From Symsagittifera roscoffensis (Eukaryota > Xenacoelomorpha > Acoela > Convolutidae), in the NCBI RefSeq assembly GCF_963678635.1, contig NC_087065.1:22077480-22141479 (forward strand): a stretch of 64,000 nt of DNA, in the 5' to 3' direction. Of this stretch, positions 45,714-56,250 are shown one piece after another. Numbering within the stretch: the stretch's first letter is position 1; the number at the start of each line of letters is the position of its first letter. The notes beneath the pieces were generated by a model. It did no database searches. It had not been told where the DNA came from and was given only the letters and a program-made list of their open reading frames with translations. Both the position numbers and the translations under genes were made by a program.

Positions 45714-48700
45714 TCAGCCTATACTTAAGTAATATTTCTTATGTAGATATACTTGTATGTTCGTATCAGAGAATATCACGTGTACAAGCGCGTACAATTC
45801 CCGAGGATGCAGTCTTCCTCTATTTGGATCGTACACTGGAAGCGAGAGCTCCTTCACGTCCATTTCCACAAGGAAGTCCCTCAGCCTCGTCAAAGACAAG
45901 ACTAGGTTTTCTGGGTCCACGTGCTGCTTCTCTGTCGCCCTCGTTACCAAGAAGCATAAGTACTTTCCCGGTATCTGCGACACCGTCGGAGGTAAGGCTG
46001 CTACGCCCCCTATCCCTGGTCTTTGCTTCCAAAGGAATTCCACGTTTTTGTATTCCCTCTTAAAATCTGCCGCTAGCGCCGTCCTAAAACTCATGTCTGC
46101 GGTGATTGCTACCGCACATATTCTGTTTGTGAGTATGAAATCACTGTCTGTTAGTATTATGTTACTAGAATATTCATTTGGTAAATTAAAATATGACTCA
46201 ACTACCCTGCCTATGTCAGGTTTCTTAGGTTCTTCGCCTGTTTCTGCTTCTAAGTCTCCTGTTTCTCTTGCTATTCTTAATTTTTTTATTATCAAGTTTT
46301 CAGTGTGGGTAAGTCCTACCCCCACTCCCCGGACAAAAATATCCATCGGCGTCCCCGTCGATCGCATACCGGGTATTAAGTCGAGATTAGAAGCTGGAAT
46401 GAGTAGTCGTCCTTCCTGGACAGCCCAGGAAGGATCATCTCGTTCGGTCTTAATGTATTTCGCGCTTTCACGATCTACGTCTTGAATCGTAACGCTGGTC
46501 TCTTTAGGGTCTGATGTCATTTCGTTCAGCCACTCTAAGACACGCAGGTTCGTCTGGTCTTGTTCATATGACTGTTGTTGCTCATCGTCAAATTCTACCT
46601 CGGGTTTCGACCAGTCGTTAACCCACTCATCATCGTGATCATCGACTATGTCAATGTCTTGTGACACAGTTATTTCTTCTAGACCCACTACTTCCTCCAC
46701 TACTTTCTTCAGATCTATCCCATCCACTACAAAGTCGTCACCGTAAGGATTGTATTTCTTTCTTGGTCTCGTCCCGTCCTTCTGACGAGTCTGAATCGTG
46801 AACGGAAGATCTGGTTCCAAGTTCTTGGGAACCTCTGTCTGTTCGGGATCCTGCCAATCCTCTTCTGCGTAGGGTAAGGTTTCATCGTCCGCTTCGATCT
46901 TTTCGTTTGGATCCAGGTCCAGCGGTGTATCCGTACCTTCCTCTACGATTTCGTTTCCATCGTTCTTCTCCCTGGTGCCTTTTTCATTGACCTCACAAGC
47001 AGGATCCATCATTAGATAATCCCCTTCTTCCATGTCTGCAGGTATACACCAGTCTTCTGTCGATGGATTGTGTGGCTTGATGTTTTCGTAGTGGGCGGCT
47101 CGGCCAGTACTCAGTCTATAAAATCGTCCCTCTTGGTGCACCTCTGTAATCATGAAGGGTCCCCTCCATTTCTTTAGAAGCTTCTTTGTCCCTTTCGGTG
47201 GTATAACGTTCTGAAATACCCATACGTAGTCTCCCACCGAGTAAGCCTTTGCACCAGCTGCTTTCTTGTCGAATCTTTTCCTCTGCCTTGCCTGTGCCTG
47301 CTGAGTGTTTCGTCTACACAAATCGTTCAACTCCTGTTGGCGTTTGATCACATCCCTCACGTAGACCTGTGGGGACGTTTTCTTTCCCTCATATTCTGGG
47401 TAGAAGAATGTCAAGGGTAAAGACTTCTCGTGTCCCGTCAGCATCATGTGTGGACTAACTCCAGTGGTGGAGTGTTGCGTGCTATTATAAGCTCCCATCA
47501 CCTGTGGAAGGTATCTGTCCCAATCGGTCATGTACCTGGAACAATATACCCTCAGCATCGACACTAACGTCCTATTCTGTCTTTCCACCAAGCCATTCGT
47601 CTGAGGGTGGTATGTCGTGGAGTGAGCCTGAGCGACTTGTGACCATCTCATAAGCTCTTTCGTAAGCTCGCCTACGAAAGCCGTTCCATTGTCCGATTGA
47701 AACGTCATTGGACAACCATGTCTTGCTATCCACGTATTGATCAGGTGGTCGCATGTCTCTTCCGCCGAGGCAGTTATGCAGGGCACGGCCTCTGCATACT
47801 TCGTGAAGTGATCTATCATGACCAAGACTTGGTTGTAACCGCTGTCTGTCATGCATATCTTCTGGTGATCTATCTGCACCACCTCGTTGAATTCAGACGA
47901 CTCAATCGATTGTAAAGGAAATCGCAACTTCCTAGGATCCTTGACCTGTTGGCATGACAGACATGCTGTCACCCATTTCTCGCATGCCTTTTTCATCCCA
48001 GGCCACTCAAAGCGCTTCAGGATCCTCTGATACACTTTGTCGATCCCTTGATGGCCCATCTGATCATGCGACCTGAATAATAGTTCTGTCTGATAGAGTT
48101 GCGGCAACACTATCGCGTTATATTTGTATAAGACCTTGTCTTCTTCTCTTCTCCTGCAAGCCACGATCCCGTCCTTGTTCAGATATAATCTCCCCTCCTT
48201 CTGCATGAAGTATTGTCTCAGGATCCTATAGCTGTCTTCTTCCAGGTCACCTTTGTCAGGTGCACCGTTTTCTATCCACCTTTTTAGGTTGCTTGTCATG
48301 CGATCATTTCTCTGCGCCCTTAGAAGGTCCGAGAGTCTGTATCTCGCCTTCAAGTACGTCTTCATGACCCTCATCTGACTATTCAGCTCGTTGGGCTGAT
48401 GTGTGTCTTCTTCCATCTTAACGCACCAAATCTTCGCCAACGGTTGTGTTTCTTGCTGAAACGGTTGAAGATCAGTCCTGACTGCCTCTTTCTGTGGCAA
48501 TAAGCTCATCGACCGCTTTGATACTGCTATTGTTTCTAAGTCATCCGCTGCGTTGTCAAAGACTCTTTCGCTTGGTATTAGGTAGCGATCACTGTCAGGA
48601 TCCTGGTACACTTCTCTGTCCAGGTCCCTTGCCCGAGTTTCCACTAGTAGCGTGTGTATCGCTAGTTCTGACAGTTCTGATCCCGAGGTCGAATTCCTGT

Positions 48701-51700
48701 CGGAATAGGTATCCATTCCTGAGTTTCGGGAATCATCATCCGTCGAAGGTGTTGTGCTGGAGACTGCACGCTCCTCCAGATCATGTCTGTATTTCCTTCG
48801 CATCCATCTGAACTCCCCGGACAAAACCTTGTTCTCTAGGTCCTGTTTCTCATCAGGAATTTTCTCGTCTATCTCGGACTCCCCGGACAAATTCACTTGT
48901 CCCGGGTGTTGATCTTGTGATCGCTGGTTTTTCTCCTTATCCTTCTCCCCGGACAAATAGTCTTGCAGCCGATTTTGTTCTACAACTTCACCCTCTTTAT
49001 CCCGGTCTACAAAGGTGACAGTTTTCTTTTGCTTGCCGCTCTCCTGTCCTTTCTGTCCGTAAGAAGTACTGGTTAAAATCTCTTGGGGTATTGAGGATAC
49101 TAGTTGCTGAACTATTGTCCTACAATCCCTCTCGTTCTCTTCGTGTTGTCGTCTGGACGGCATGATCTTGACCTTCTCACTGACTGTTAGCGATGCCACT
49201 GCTGCTGTCCACTCGGGGTTATCTCTGGTCACTTCTCTTTCTAACAATCCACCCAGCATCCGCATCACTTGGGGTGTGACTTGCACCGTTTTATCCAATA
49301 ATGAGAGGCTGTTTATATTCATGCGAGAGAGTTCTTGCTGGACCAGGTTCGAGCGCAGCAACAGATCCAAGGGGACCGGGTCCTCCTTTGACAGGATCTT
49401 TATCTCGGCTGCTCTCTCTACAGGTAACTCAGGGTGCCCTGGAATTGGATGTCCAGACTTATCCAACCATCTCGTTAAGGGAAGCGCTTCATAAGTTTCT
49501 TTGTCCAGAAACGAGAATCCCTCCTTTATTTCCGCCTGATTGGCCTGCTTCTGCTCCAATCTTTCATAGAACTCAGTTTTCTTACTGAGGCTGTCAGCAT
49601 TCTGGTGTTTATCACGCATCCTATGTTCGATTATCATATGGTAGCCATCCAGTCTTACTATCCATCTACCAATATAACTCTGATCCATCGAGTAGGTCTT
49701 CAACCAGGATAACGCTCTGTTGTCCACGCGTAACTTGAAGGGAGCGCTCCCCAAGTATGCACGGTACTTCTCCACGAAGGTGACTACTGCAAACATTTCT
49801 GCTTTTGGTGCGCCATATTTCATCTCTGTGTCACTCAAGACTTTGCTGCCGTATGCAATGGGACGGAGAACTGTTCTTCCGTTCCATTCTTGCTCTTTAT
49901 GCAATATTCCTGAGATGGCCACCACCGGTGCATCTGTGTCAAGAACATACATGCCCTTTTCTGTAGGCATGCCCAGCACTGGCGCTTCGCACAGTTCCCG
50001 CTTTATGTTCTCGAAAGCAACTTGTGCCTCATCGTTCCATTCGAACTTCTTCCCTTTGTTGCGCATCAGCTTCTGCATCGGATACACCTTGTCCGCATAT
50101 CCTTTAATGAATTCACGGTAGTAATTGGCAAACCCTAGGAAGCTCATGAGCTGTGTGTCCGTTCTAGGAGCTTTCCATGTCAACACTGCTTCCACTGCTT
50201 CCGGGTCCGGCCTCACGCCATGCCTATCCACCATCCTTCCTAGGTACTTTATCGAATCCCTAAGGATTTCACATTTCGATGGTTTGCACTTTAATCCTGC
50301 TCTTTTCATGCATCCAAAGACCTCATCGAGTCTATCAATGTGGTCTTCCAGGGTCGGTGTCGCTATGACCACGTCATCCACGTAACACATCACGAGATTC
50401 CCGTACTTCTTGGTTACTCTCGTCAAAGCCTGAGCCATCAGTCTTTGAAAAGTGGCCGTTGCATTGCACAAGCCGAAGGGCATCCTCTTCCACTGGTACA
50501 ACCCCAATTCGCACGCGAAACCGGTTTTTTCCCTATCCTTCTTCCGCAAAGGAACCTGCCAGAAGGCAGAACCCAAGTCCAATGTGGTGAAGAACTTTGC
50601 ATCACCAAGTTTAGATAGGCTCTCGTCTATTCGCGGTATCGGGTACGCATCTTTAATCGTTACCGCGTTCAAGTAACGAATGTCGCAACAAAATCTAAGC
50701 TGCCCCCCTTTCTTTTTCGCCATGACTATCCCGCAAGCCCACGGCGATTTCGAGGGTTCTATCATGTCGTATTCAAGCAACATTTCTATTTCCGCTCGGC
50801 ACGCTTCCGATTTATGTGGCGTCATTCGCCTTGCGCCTTCCCTATGGGGAACGGCGCCCTCTTCTAGTTCGATTTCGTGTTCGACGAAATTACAGCAACC
50901 GATGTCCACCTTATGTTTTGAAAATACTTCGGCGTTCCGATTTAGGAGGTCCCGCAATTTTTCGAAATCTCCCTCACCTATTTTTCCTTTTAAATGTTTT
51001 ATCTCTGGCAAAACCGGTTTGTCAGATTCTAGTTCGTATGACGAGGGGCGTTCCGGAAAATTCGAGCAGCTTGATAAGCCGTCGTCCGTTTCGGATTTCA
51101 TTGAAAACAATTTATGATTAGATTTTAATTCATTAATCCTCTTTAAAATTTTATCTTTATTGGCATGATAAGGACAGTCTTTCACATTATGTTTCTTCAA
51201 GTTTTGTGTCTCCTCATAGTCGGTCCTCATCGGCAAAGCGTAGCCAAGCTTCTTTCCACGCTGGATTGAAACCGTGGTGTCCAGTGTGTTCAACAACACA
51301 CTGACACACAGTCCGTTTCGCGTTACCGAGAAGCTCCGGCCTAAAATCACCGAACTCTGACTATTTGGATTCGGTACTAAGCAAACCTGTTTGCTATCAC
51401 TTAACGAATTTAAATTTCTCATTCTAAAAATTGCTACTACAGCTTGTCCTGGTTGTAACTTTACTTTTCTATCCAAAAAAACTGGCACCTTATTTTCATC
51501 TGTTATTATCCTATTAATTGGTCTCTTAACATACTTTCGGTCCGGGTTTCTAATCCGTATTAGACCGTTGTTCAAGTCAATCATCACGTCAAAATTCCTG
51601 ACAAAATCTCTGCCCAAGATGAATTGGTCGGCGTCGTCCAGATTCTCTACCACCAGGAAGCTCATCCAAAGGTCTCGTCCTCCCATGTGAAGGACCGTTA

Positions 51701-54700
51701 TCGGTGTTCTTCCGGCTACGTAGATGGCTCCTCGATTTGCGGCGGCCAGTCGGAGGTTCGTAGGAATTAGATCTTCCCGTGTGAAGCCCATTCTTTCCCA
51801 AGTTTTTATCGGCATCACACTCACCACCGCTCCTGTGTCCAGAAGCCCTGTGACTCCGATTTTTGTTCCGTTGGTGTCGAGCAGGTGTGCTGTCACATCT
51901 GCTTCATATTCAATGTGTACCGCGTCTTGTTCCATCATGGCGTCATGGCCTATCCTGCGGACTTTGAGTTCCTCTTCACCCAAATAGATCTGCCCCATCT
52001 GGTCATCATCTGTTGTTATGTAAGTCCTGGTGTAGATACTAATTCCATCCACGTTCAGCATCACTTGATACGGCCCGTAGACTTCTAGGTAGCGTCCATG
52101 AAGTTTCTTCATGCGAGGGCCACCCGTCGTTAGTAGTGCTCGCACAGCTCTCGACTCAGTGCGTGGCTCCACCTGCCTCAGATAATCTGCATATGTGTCC
52201 AAATGCATTAAAGTGAACTCTGATGGTTCACTCAGATTTCTTATTACCTGGTGTCCAGCCACTGAGATTATCGACTGTATCTTCTTTCCTTGCGGCGCCA
52301 TGCCGAACCTCTTACCGGAGATCACTTTAAGTTTCATATCTAAACTGCTTGGTGTTTTCGTCTCTTCGACCTCCGTTGCTACGAAGGTATTCAATTGCTC
52401 CTGAAGCTTTTCATTTTCCAGTTCAAATTTCACTTTTTGTTCGATCTCTTTCGTGACCAATTCCTGTTGTACTCTATTTAGCGCATCCCTTGCGGCTGCC
52501 TTATAATCGATCTTGAAGTCCTCAGCCGCAGTTGCTGGTTCCGGCTCATGTGTCTCCCCTGTTACCGCTTGCATTTTCTTTGCCGCCAGCTCTTGAGGTT
52601 TGTCCTTTCTGCGTGCCTCCGCTTCGCTCAAAAGTCGAGCCTTGCTGGCTTTCACCCCTGACAAAGCTTCTTCATGTCTTGGATGCTTGATGTCTGCCAC
52701 TGCATCCCAGAATTGCGGACAATCTAATTTAAAATGACCTTCCAAGTTGCAAAAGAAGCACCTCGGGCCGAACTTCGCAATTACTCCTCTCATGAAATCC
52801 TCATGGTCAAACTCTGACGCATCTTCGTCCTCGAGGCTAAAGCCTATTGCTTTCATGCCTTGTTTGTAAGCTGGGCATGCTGACACATGATGGTCTGTTG
52901 AACTACAATTAGCACAAGAGCGTCTCTTGACCATATCATCCCTCGGTTTGTACCAATTGTTCCCTTGGTTTGCTGGTCCGTTGTTAAAATTGCCATAATT
53001 GTTCTTGTAATATCCTGATCTCGAAGGAGGTTTCAACAACAGATACTCTTTTGATTTGAGCCTCAACTCCTCCGGTGTTGGCGAATTAGTTGATAGTGGT
53101 GTGTAATGCGTTGCTAGCATCGTACGAAGTTCATCATTTTTCACACCATCGATGATTTTTGAGGCTACGGCCAGGTTCATCCTTCGGTTTGACTCATCCG
53201 GTTGGCTGCGTCTTCTCAGCTTTTCCAAATCATCGAGAAACTTGTCTATGGTTTCATCCTCCCGTTGCCTCCGTTTCTCGAAGCGCATCATCGCCTGGTG
53301 CCCCTGCACCCCTGATCCGAAACGGTTTAACAAGATTTCGAAGATTTTCTCTGCAGTGTCACGTTGATACTGTTTTTTGGCCATGACACAGTTCAGGGCT
53401 GTCCCTTCTAAGTTGCTGGTGAGCGCGCTGCATTCCTGTCTCTCAGACAAGTCCTCTTCCTCGAAATGCAGCTTCATTACCTCTATCCAGGTATCAATAC
53501 AGCCATCAGATTCGTCTTTGTAGCATCTTGGCTTCTTAAAGACTCTTCTGGACTTCTCACTGCGTTCATTGGTTTTAGATAACCTCGTCAGGAATGTCTC
53601 CAGAGACCTGTTCAGGGGTTCAAATGCCGTGGCCATTGCAGTAGCATCCCTTGAGTGTCCCGTTTGAGTGTCCTCACACCTCGTCGAAGGCTCTGTGTGC
53701 GGTGCATCCCTGCAATCCGAATCACCGTGAGCACTTCCCGCTTGGCCCACATGACTCCTCCTCGGGCTTGCATGCCCCCTGTTGCCGGAATCACTTCTCC
53801 CAGTCGCATGTGTGCCTTGCGTTGGTCGTTCGTTAGAGGTTTGTCTGTTCCCCGTTGAACTTGCTCTATTGTTCGGGCCCCATGCTCCATTATCCCTTGT
53901 GGCATAGCCTGATGAACTGCCCCTGCCTCTAGTGGATCCATACGTCTTCCTCTTTTGATGTTCATTGAAGTTCACCTTCGGTTCCCTGCTGGGACCTCCC
54001 GAATTCGGTTCTCCTTCTTTTGGTCCACTCTTGCTGCTTAGTAGCCCGTCCAACCTATCCATGATAGCCTGAGTTCGCCTCTCCATCATCGCATCTATCT
54101 TTGTGTCAAGAGTCCCAAGAGACTGCTCTTGCTGAATTCTTAACTTCTCCATGTCGGCTCTTAAGCGTAACTCCCTCTGTTCCGCCTCTCTTGTCATTCG
54201 CGACAAGTTCCTCGTCATGTGTTCATCCGTTCTCTCTTTCAAGCGTTTTTCGCTCCTGTCAACTTCTTGTCTGTTGCGGTTTATTTCTTCCCGCAGCCTT
54301 TCCCTCTCAATGTGAACTGCTCTTTCTAGTTCACTCATCCTTATTGACATTTGCTCGTTTTGTTCTCCTAAACTGTCCACTATGTTGTTTAAGGCTTCCT
54401 CTAGTGCTGCCCCGTTATCCACGAGTGGCGTTACTAGTGGTGGTGTAACCCTGTCGGTCCCAGGTAACTTCGTGCTTGTCGAGATCCGGGCCTTGACTCT
54501 CTGCTTCAACGTCTTTTCTTTATTTATTTCAGGATCAATTAACGCGTTGCCGAGCCCTCTGGTTTTATTCTCACCAGGTTGTGGCTCCGAGCTTGCTCTA
54601 ATCGCGAAGTCTTTTGACTGGCCTGGTGTGTTTGCCTCTTTGCTTATCGTTGTCACTACACCAAATTTGTCCATGGTTCCAGTCTCTCTTCCGACGTGTG

Positions 54701-55238
54701 CCTCACTCTCCTGGATCGAACTATTGAGGCTTACTTGAGATCCAGAGTCCCCTTGCTCCTCTTCATCTTCTTCCTCCTGAGACTCGCCATCGTTTCCTGC
54801 TCCTCCTCCCATGCTGAATGGAAAGATGTTTCCGAAGGTGTTCTTCATTCTTTCTGAGAACGATGATGATGTCGTTTGTTTCCCAGTTCCGCTTGCCATC
54901 ATAGTGTTGTCTGTCGGAGATCTTCTCGTTGCCGCTACCTCAGTTGAGATGTCGGACAGTTCCGACATCTCTTCTCGATCCAATGTCCCGGTGGAAGTGG
55001 CAAAATCATGGCCTTGTTCTACCGGGGTAGATTCACTCGCCAGCCTTCTGCCTCTCCCTTCCAGTTCATTTACTTCCTGGTTGTCATTCATGGTATGGTC
55101 CGTATTGACCTCCACTTCTAACAGTTCTCTTCGCTCTTCTGAGGTCTTTTGACTTCTCGTTTCAACCATTCTGCCTGAAACCGTCCGCCTTTTGTCAGAC
55201 CGGGATCGCTTGATCCAATCCACAAAAGGATCGGTCAT
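45714..55238 (-). CDS. Gag-Pol polyprotein with C-terminal macrodomain (copy C)
   Basis: A single 3174-codon ORF. Approximate residues: coiled coil 280-390; Gly/Ser/Arg-rich segment 416-513; capsid-like helical region 566-736; CCHC knuckles at 774 and 824; DTG protease at 1134; RT about 1440-1640 with LDLGSAF and YVDD (about 1619); RNase H 1755-1890 with all four acidic positions; HHCC zinc region 2387-2434; DDE core with Asp near 2473, Asp near 2517 and Glu near 2551; GPY/F-like module 2683-2707; acidic linker 2730-3030; macrodomain-like end 3036-3160. Gag and Pol are in one frame with no stop or slip site between them. The ancestral start is the MSLDK ATG at 55315, seen in D at 61109, but one T is lost near 55252, so the annotated start is the first in-frame Met, MTDPF. 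The zinc region, core and GPY/F order are Ty3/Gypsy-like. Confidence 0.93.
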   Translation of the reverse strand: MTDPFVDWIKRSRSDKRRTVSGRMVETRSQKTSEERRELLEVEVNTDHTMNDNQEVNELEGRGRRLASESTPVEQGHDFATSTGTLDREEMSELSDISTEVAATRRSPTDNTMMASGTGKQTTSSSFSERMKNTFGNIFPFSMGGGAGNDGESQEEEDEEEQGDSGSQVSLNSSIQESEAHVGRETGTMDKFGVVTTISKEANTPGQSKDFAIRASSEPQPGENKTRGLGNALIDPEINKEKTLKQRVKARISTSTKLPGTDRVTPPLVTPLVDNGAALEEALNNIVDSLGEQNEQMSIRMSELERAVHIERERLREEINRNRQEVDRSEKRLKERTDEHMTRNLSRMTREAEQRELRLRADMEKLRIQQEQSLGTLDTKIDAMMERRTQAIMDRLDGLLSSKSGPKEGEPNSGGPSREPKVNFNEHQKRKTYGSTRGRGSSSGYATRDNGAWGPNNRASSTGNRQTSNERPTQGTHATGRSDSGNRGHASPRRSHVGQAGSAHGDSDCRDAPHTEPSTRCEDTQTGHSRDATAMATAFEPLNRSLETFLTRLSKTNERSEKSRRVFKKPRCYKDESDGCIDTWIEVMKLHFEEEDLSERQECSALTSNLEGTALNCVMAKKQYQRDTAEKIFEILLNRFGSGVQGHQAMMRFEKRRQREDETIDKFLDDLEKLRRRSQPDESNRRMNLAVASKIIDGVKNDELRTMLATHYTPLSTNSPTPEELRLKSKEYLLLKPPSRSGYYKNNYGNFNNGPANQGNNWYKPRDDMVKRRSCANCSSTDHHVSACPAYKQGMKAIGFSLEDEDASEFDHEDFMRGVIAKFGPRCFFCNLEGHFKLDCPQFWDAVADIKHPRHEEALSGVKASKARLLSEAEARRKDKPQELAAKKMQAVTGETHEPEPATAAEDFKIDYKAAARDALNRVQQELVTKEIEQKVKFELENEKLQEQLNTFVATEVEETKTPSSLDMKLKVISGKRFGMAPQGKKIQSIISVAGHQVIRNLSEPSEFTLMHLDTYADYLRQVEPRTESRAVRALLTTGGPRMKKLHGRYLEVYGPYQVMLNVDGISIYTRTYITTDDDQMGQIYLGEEELKVRRIGHDAMMEQDAVHIEYEADVTAHLLDTNGTKIGVTGLLDTGAVVSVMPIKTWERMGFTREDLIPTNLRLAAANRGAIYVAGRTPITVLHMGGRDLWMSFLVVENLDDADQFILGRDFVRNFDVMIDLNNGLIRIRNPDRKYVKRPINRIITDENKVPVFLDRKVKLQPGQAVVAIFRMRNLNSLSDSKQVCLVPNPNSQSSVILGRSFSVTRNGLCVSVLLNTLDTTVSIQRGKKLGYALPMRTDYEETQNLKKHNVKDCPYHANKDKILKRINELKSNHKLFSMKSETDDGLSSCSNFPERPSSYELESDKPVLPEIKHLKGKIGEGDFEKLRDLLNRNAEVFSKHKVDIGCCNFVEHEIELEEGAVPHREGARRMTPHKSEACRAEIEMLLEYDMIEPSKSPWACGIVMAKKKGGQLRFCCDIRYLNAVTIKDAYPIPRIDESLSKLGDAKFFTTLDLGSAFWQVPLRKKDREKTGFACELGLYQWKRMPFGLCNATATFQRLMAQALTRVTKKYGNLVMCYVDDVVIATPTLEDHIDRLDEVFGCMKRAGLKCKPSKCEILRDSIKYLGRMVDRHGVRPDPEAVEAVLTWKAPRTDTQLMSFLGFANYYREFIKGYADKVYPMQKLMRNKGKKFEWNDEAQVAFENIKRELCEAPVLGMPTEKGMYVLDTDAPVVAISGILHKEQEWNGRTVLRPIAYGSKVLSDTEMKYGAPKAEMFAVVTFVEKYRAYLGSAPFKLRVDNRALSWLKTYSMDQSYIGRWIVRLDGYHMIIEHRMRDKHQNADSLSKKTEFYERLEQKQANQAEIKEGFSFLDKETYEALPLTRWLDKSGHPIPGHPELPVERAAEIKILSKEDPVPLDLLLRSNLVQQELSRMNINSLSLLDKTVQVTPQVMRMLGGLLEREVTRDNPEWTAAVASLTVSEKVKIMPSRRQHEENERDCRTIVQQLVSSIPQEILTSTSYGQKGQESGKQKKTVTFVDRDKEGEVVEQNRLQDYLSGEKDKEKNQRSQDQHPGQVNLSGESEIDEKIPDEKQDLENKVLSGEFRWMRRKYRHDLEERAVSSTTPSTDDDSRNSGMDTYSDRNSTSGSELSELAIHTLLVETRARDLDREVYQDPDSDRYLIPSERVFDNAADDLETIAVSKRSMSLLPQKEAVRTDLQPFQQETQPLAKIWCVKMEEDTHQPNELNSQMRVMKTYLKARYRLSDLLRAQRNDRMTSNLKRWIENGAPDKGDLEEDSYRILRQYFMQKEGRLYLNKDGIVACRRREEDKVLYKYNAIVLPQLYQTELLFRSHDQMGHQGIDKVYQRILKRFEWPGMKKACEKWVTACLSCQQVKDPRKLRFPLQSIESSEFNEVVQIDHQKICMTDSGYNQVLVMIDHFTKYAEAVPCITASAEETCDHLINTWIARHGCPMTFQSDNGTAFVGELTKELMRWSQVAQAHSTTYHPQTNGLVERQNRTLVSMLRVYCSRYMTDWDRYLPQVMGAYNSTQHSTTGVSPHMMLTGHEKSLPLTFFYPEYEGKKTSPQVYVRDVIKRQQELNDLCRRNTQQAQARQRKRFDKKAAGAKAYSVGDYVWVFQNVIPPKGTKKLLKKWRGPFMITEVHQEGRFYRLSTGRAAHYENIKPHNPSTEDWCIPADMEEGDYLMMDPACEVNEKGTREKNDGNEIVEEGTDTPLDLDPNEKIEADDETLPYAEEDWQDPEQTEVPKNLEPDLPFTIQTRQKDGTRPRKKYNPYGDDFVVDGIDLKKVVEEVVGLEEITVSQDIDIVDDHDDEWVNDWSKPEVEFDDEQQQSYEQDQTNLRVLEWLNEMTSDPKETSVTIQDVDRESAKYIKTERDDPSWAVQEGRLLIPASNLDLIPGMRSTGTPMDIFVRGVGVGLTHTENLIIKKLRIARETGDLEAETGEEPKKPDIGRVVESYFNLPNEYSSNIILTDSDFILTNRICAVAITADMSFRTALAADFKREYKNVEFLWKQRPGIGGVAALPPTVSQIPGKYLCFLVTRATEKQHVDPENLVLSLTRLRDFLVEMDVKELSLPVYDPNRGRLHPRELYALVHVIFSDTNIQVYLHKKYYLSIG
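45760..46130 (-). other. Macrodomain-like domain at the Gag-Pol C-terminus
   Basis: Residues about 3036-3160. The order CAVAIT (strand), ALAADFKREY (helix), GKYLCFLVTRAT (strand and turn), DPENLVLSLTRLRDFLVE (helix), VKELSLPVYDP.RGRL (strand and loop) and IQVYL (strand) follows the TARG1/OARD1 and Poa1p branch of macrodomains, which bind ADP-ribose and remove it from proteins or from ADP-ribose 1''-phosphate. The loop that in TARG1 carries the catalytic Asp before RL reads RGRL here, so binding without hydrolysis is possible. Assignment is by pattern only. Confidence 0.62.
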
Positions 55239-56089
55239 CGTTTTTCTTTGCTTTCAGGTATGAATTTCCTAGAGCGATTACCTCGTTTTGGTATCCTTGA
55301 CTTGTCTAAACTCATTCTCTATTTGTCACTTTCCTATGCCTACTCTTGACTCAATTGCTAGAGACCTTATAGTTTTATTAACAATAATAGTGACACAACA
55401 CAATAAATTTCACCAGATTCTATTAAATAGTGACCACGAATCCCTGTATGTTGTCAGAGTACAGTTTGTATAAAATTTATTCACACTAACCGATTATCGG
55501 TCCAAAGATCTGGAAACTAGCACAATATGATGTTATCAGTCAATTTAAAAGATAGTGTATTCACTACCCAATCAAGCACAGTTTACGTTGATTTAAAATC
55601 AAAAACAAAAATATATATTGACACAATATGAATGTATATATAAAAAAACGTATGTGTCTTGTACTCTTAGTCGGTCGCAGTACAATAGTCGAACCTGTCT
55701 TTTAAAGAAAAAGCTTTCCCTGCTTGGTGCTGCACCAAACAGACAAAACTTTGAAGGCAGTAATTTTCTCAAGTGGGCGTCTATTGCACCCACCGAGTAC
55801 TGTGTTACCTATCTGCCTTCGGACTGCCCGAGCTAGACCTACTAAAATCCTCAGGGCAGTCACTTTTCCCAAAAACGTATTATGTTTCAATCCACACCAA
55901 TGAGTCACGCTCTTTTTAATTTAGACTTAGTGTCGCGAATATCCGAGTTCGGACCTGTTTTGTATTAGTCTGGTTCTTTTTGAAAGGCAAGTTACCAGTG
56001 CAGTCACTGATACCTAGCCTGTGTATTAATAACCTAATACCTCTCGCTTTTTAGTCTTTCTTTCGTTTACCTAAGTCCTTAATAAAATA

Positions 56090-56250
56090 ATACCCCTCCG
56101 GATTGGCACAAATAGGACCCTTCCGGACTGTCAGAATATAGACCCCTCCGGATTTGGACCCCTTCGAATTAGCAACTATAAGACCCCTCCGGATTCGGAC
56201 CCCTCCGGTTTTGTGGAAAGTAGACCCCTCCGGATTCGGAGCCCTTAGCT
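56090..56250. repeat. CCCTCCGGATTG motif cluster in LTR C
   Basis: About seven copies of the motif with AT-rich spacers, shorter than the clusters in A and B. Confidence 0.82.

Noticed and set aside
55378-55470. tRNA primer-binding site next to the LTR inner end
   Set aside because: A TGG-containing stretch exists in copy C, but it is not conserved in copies A and B and does not match a tRNA 3' end that I can recognise.
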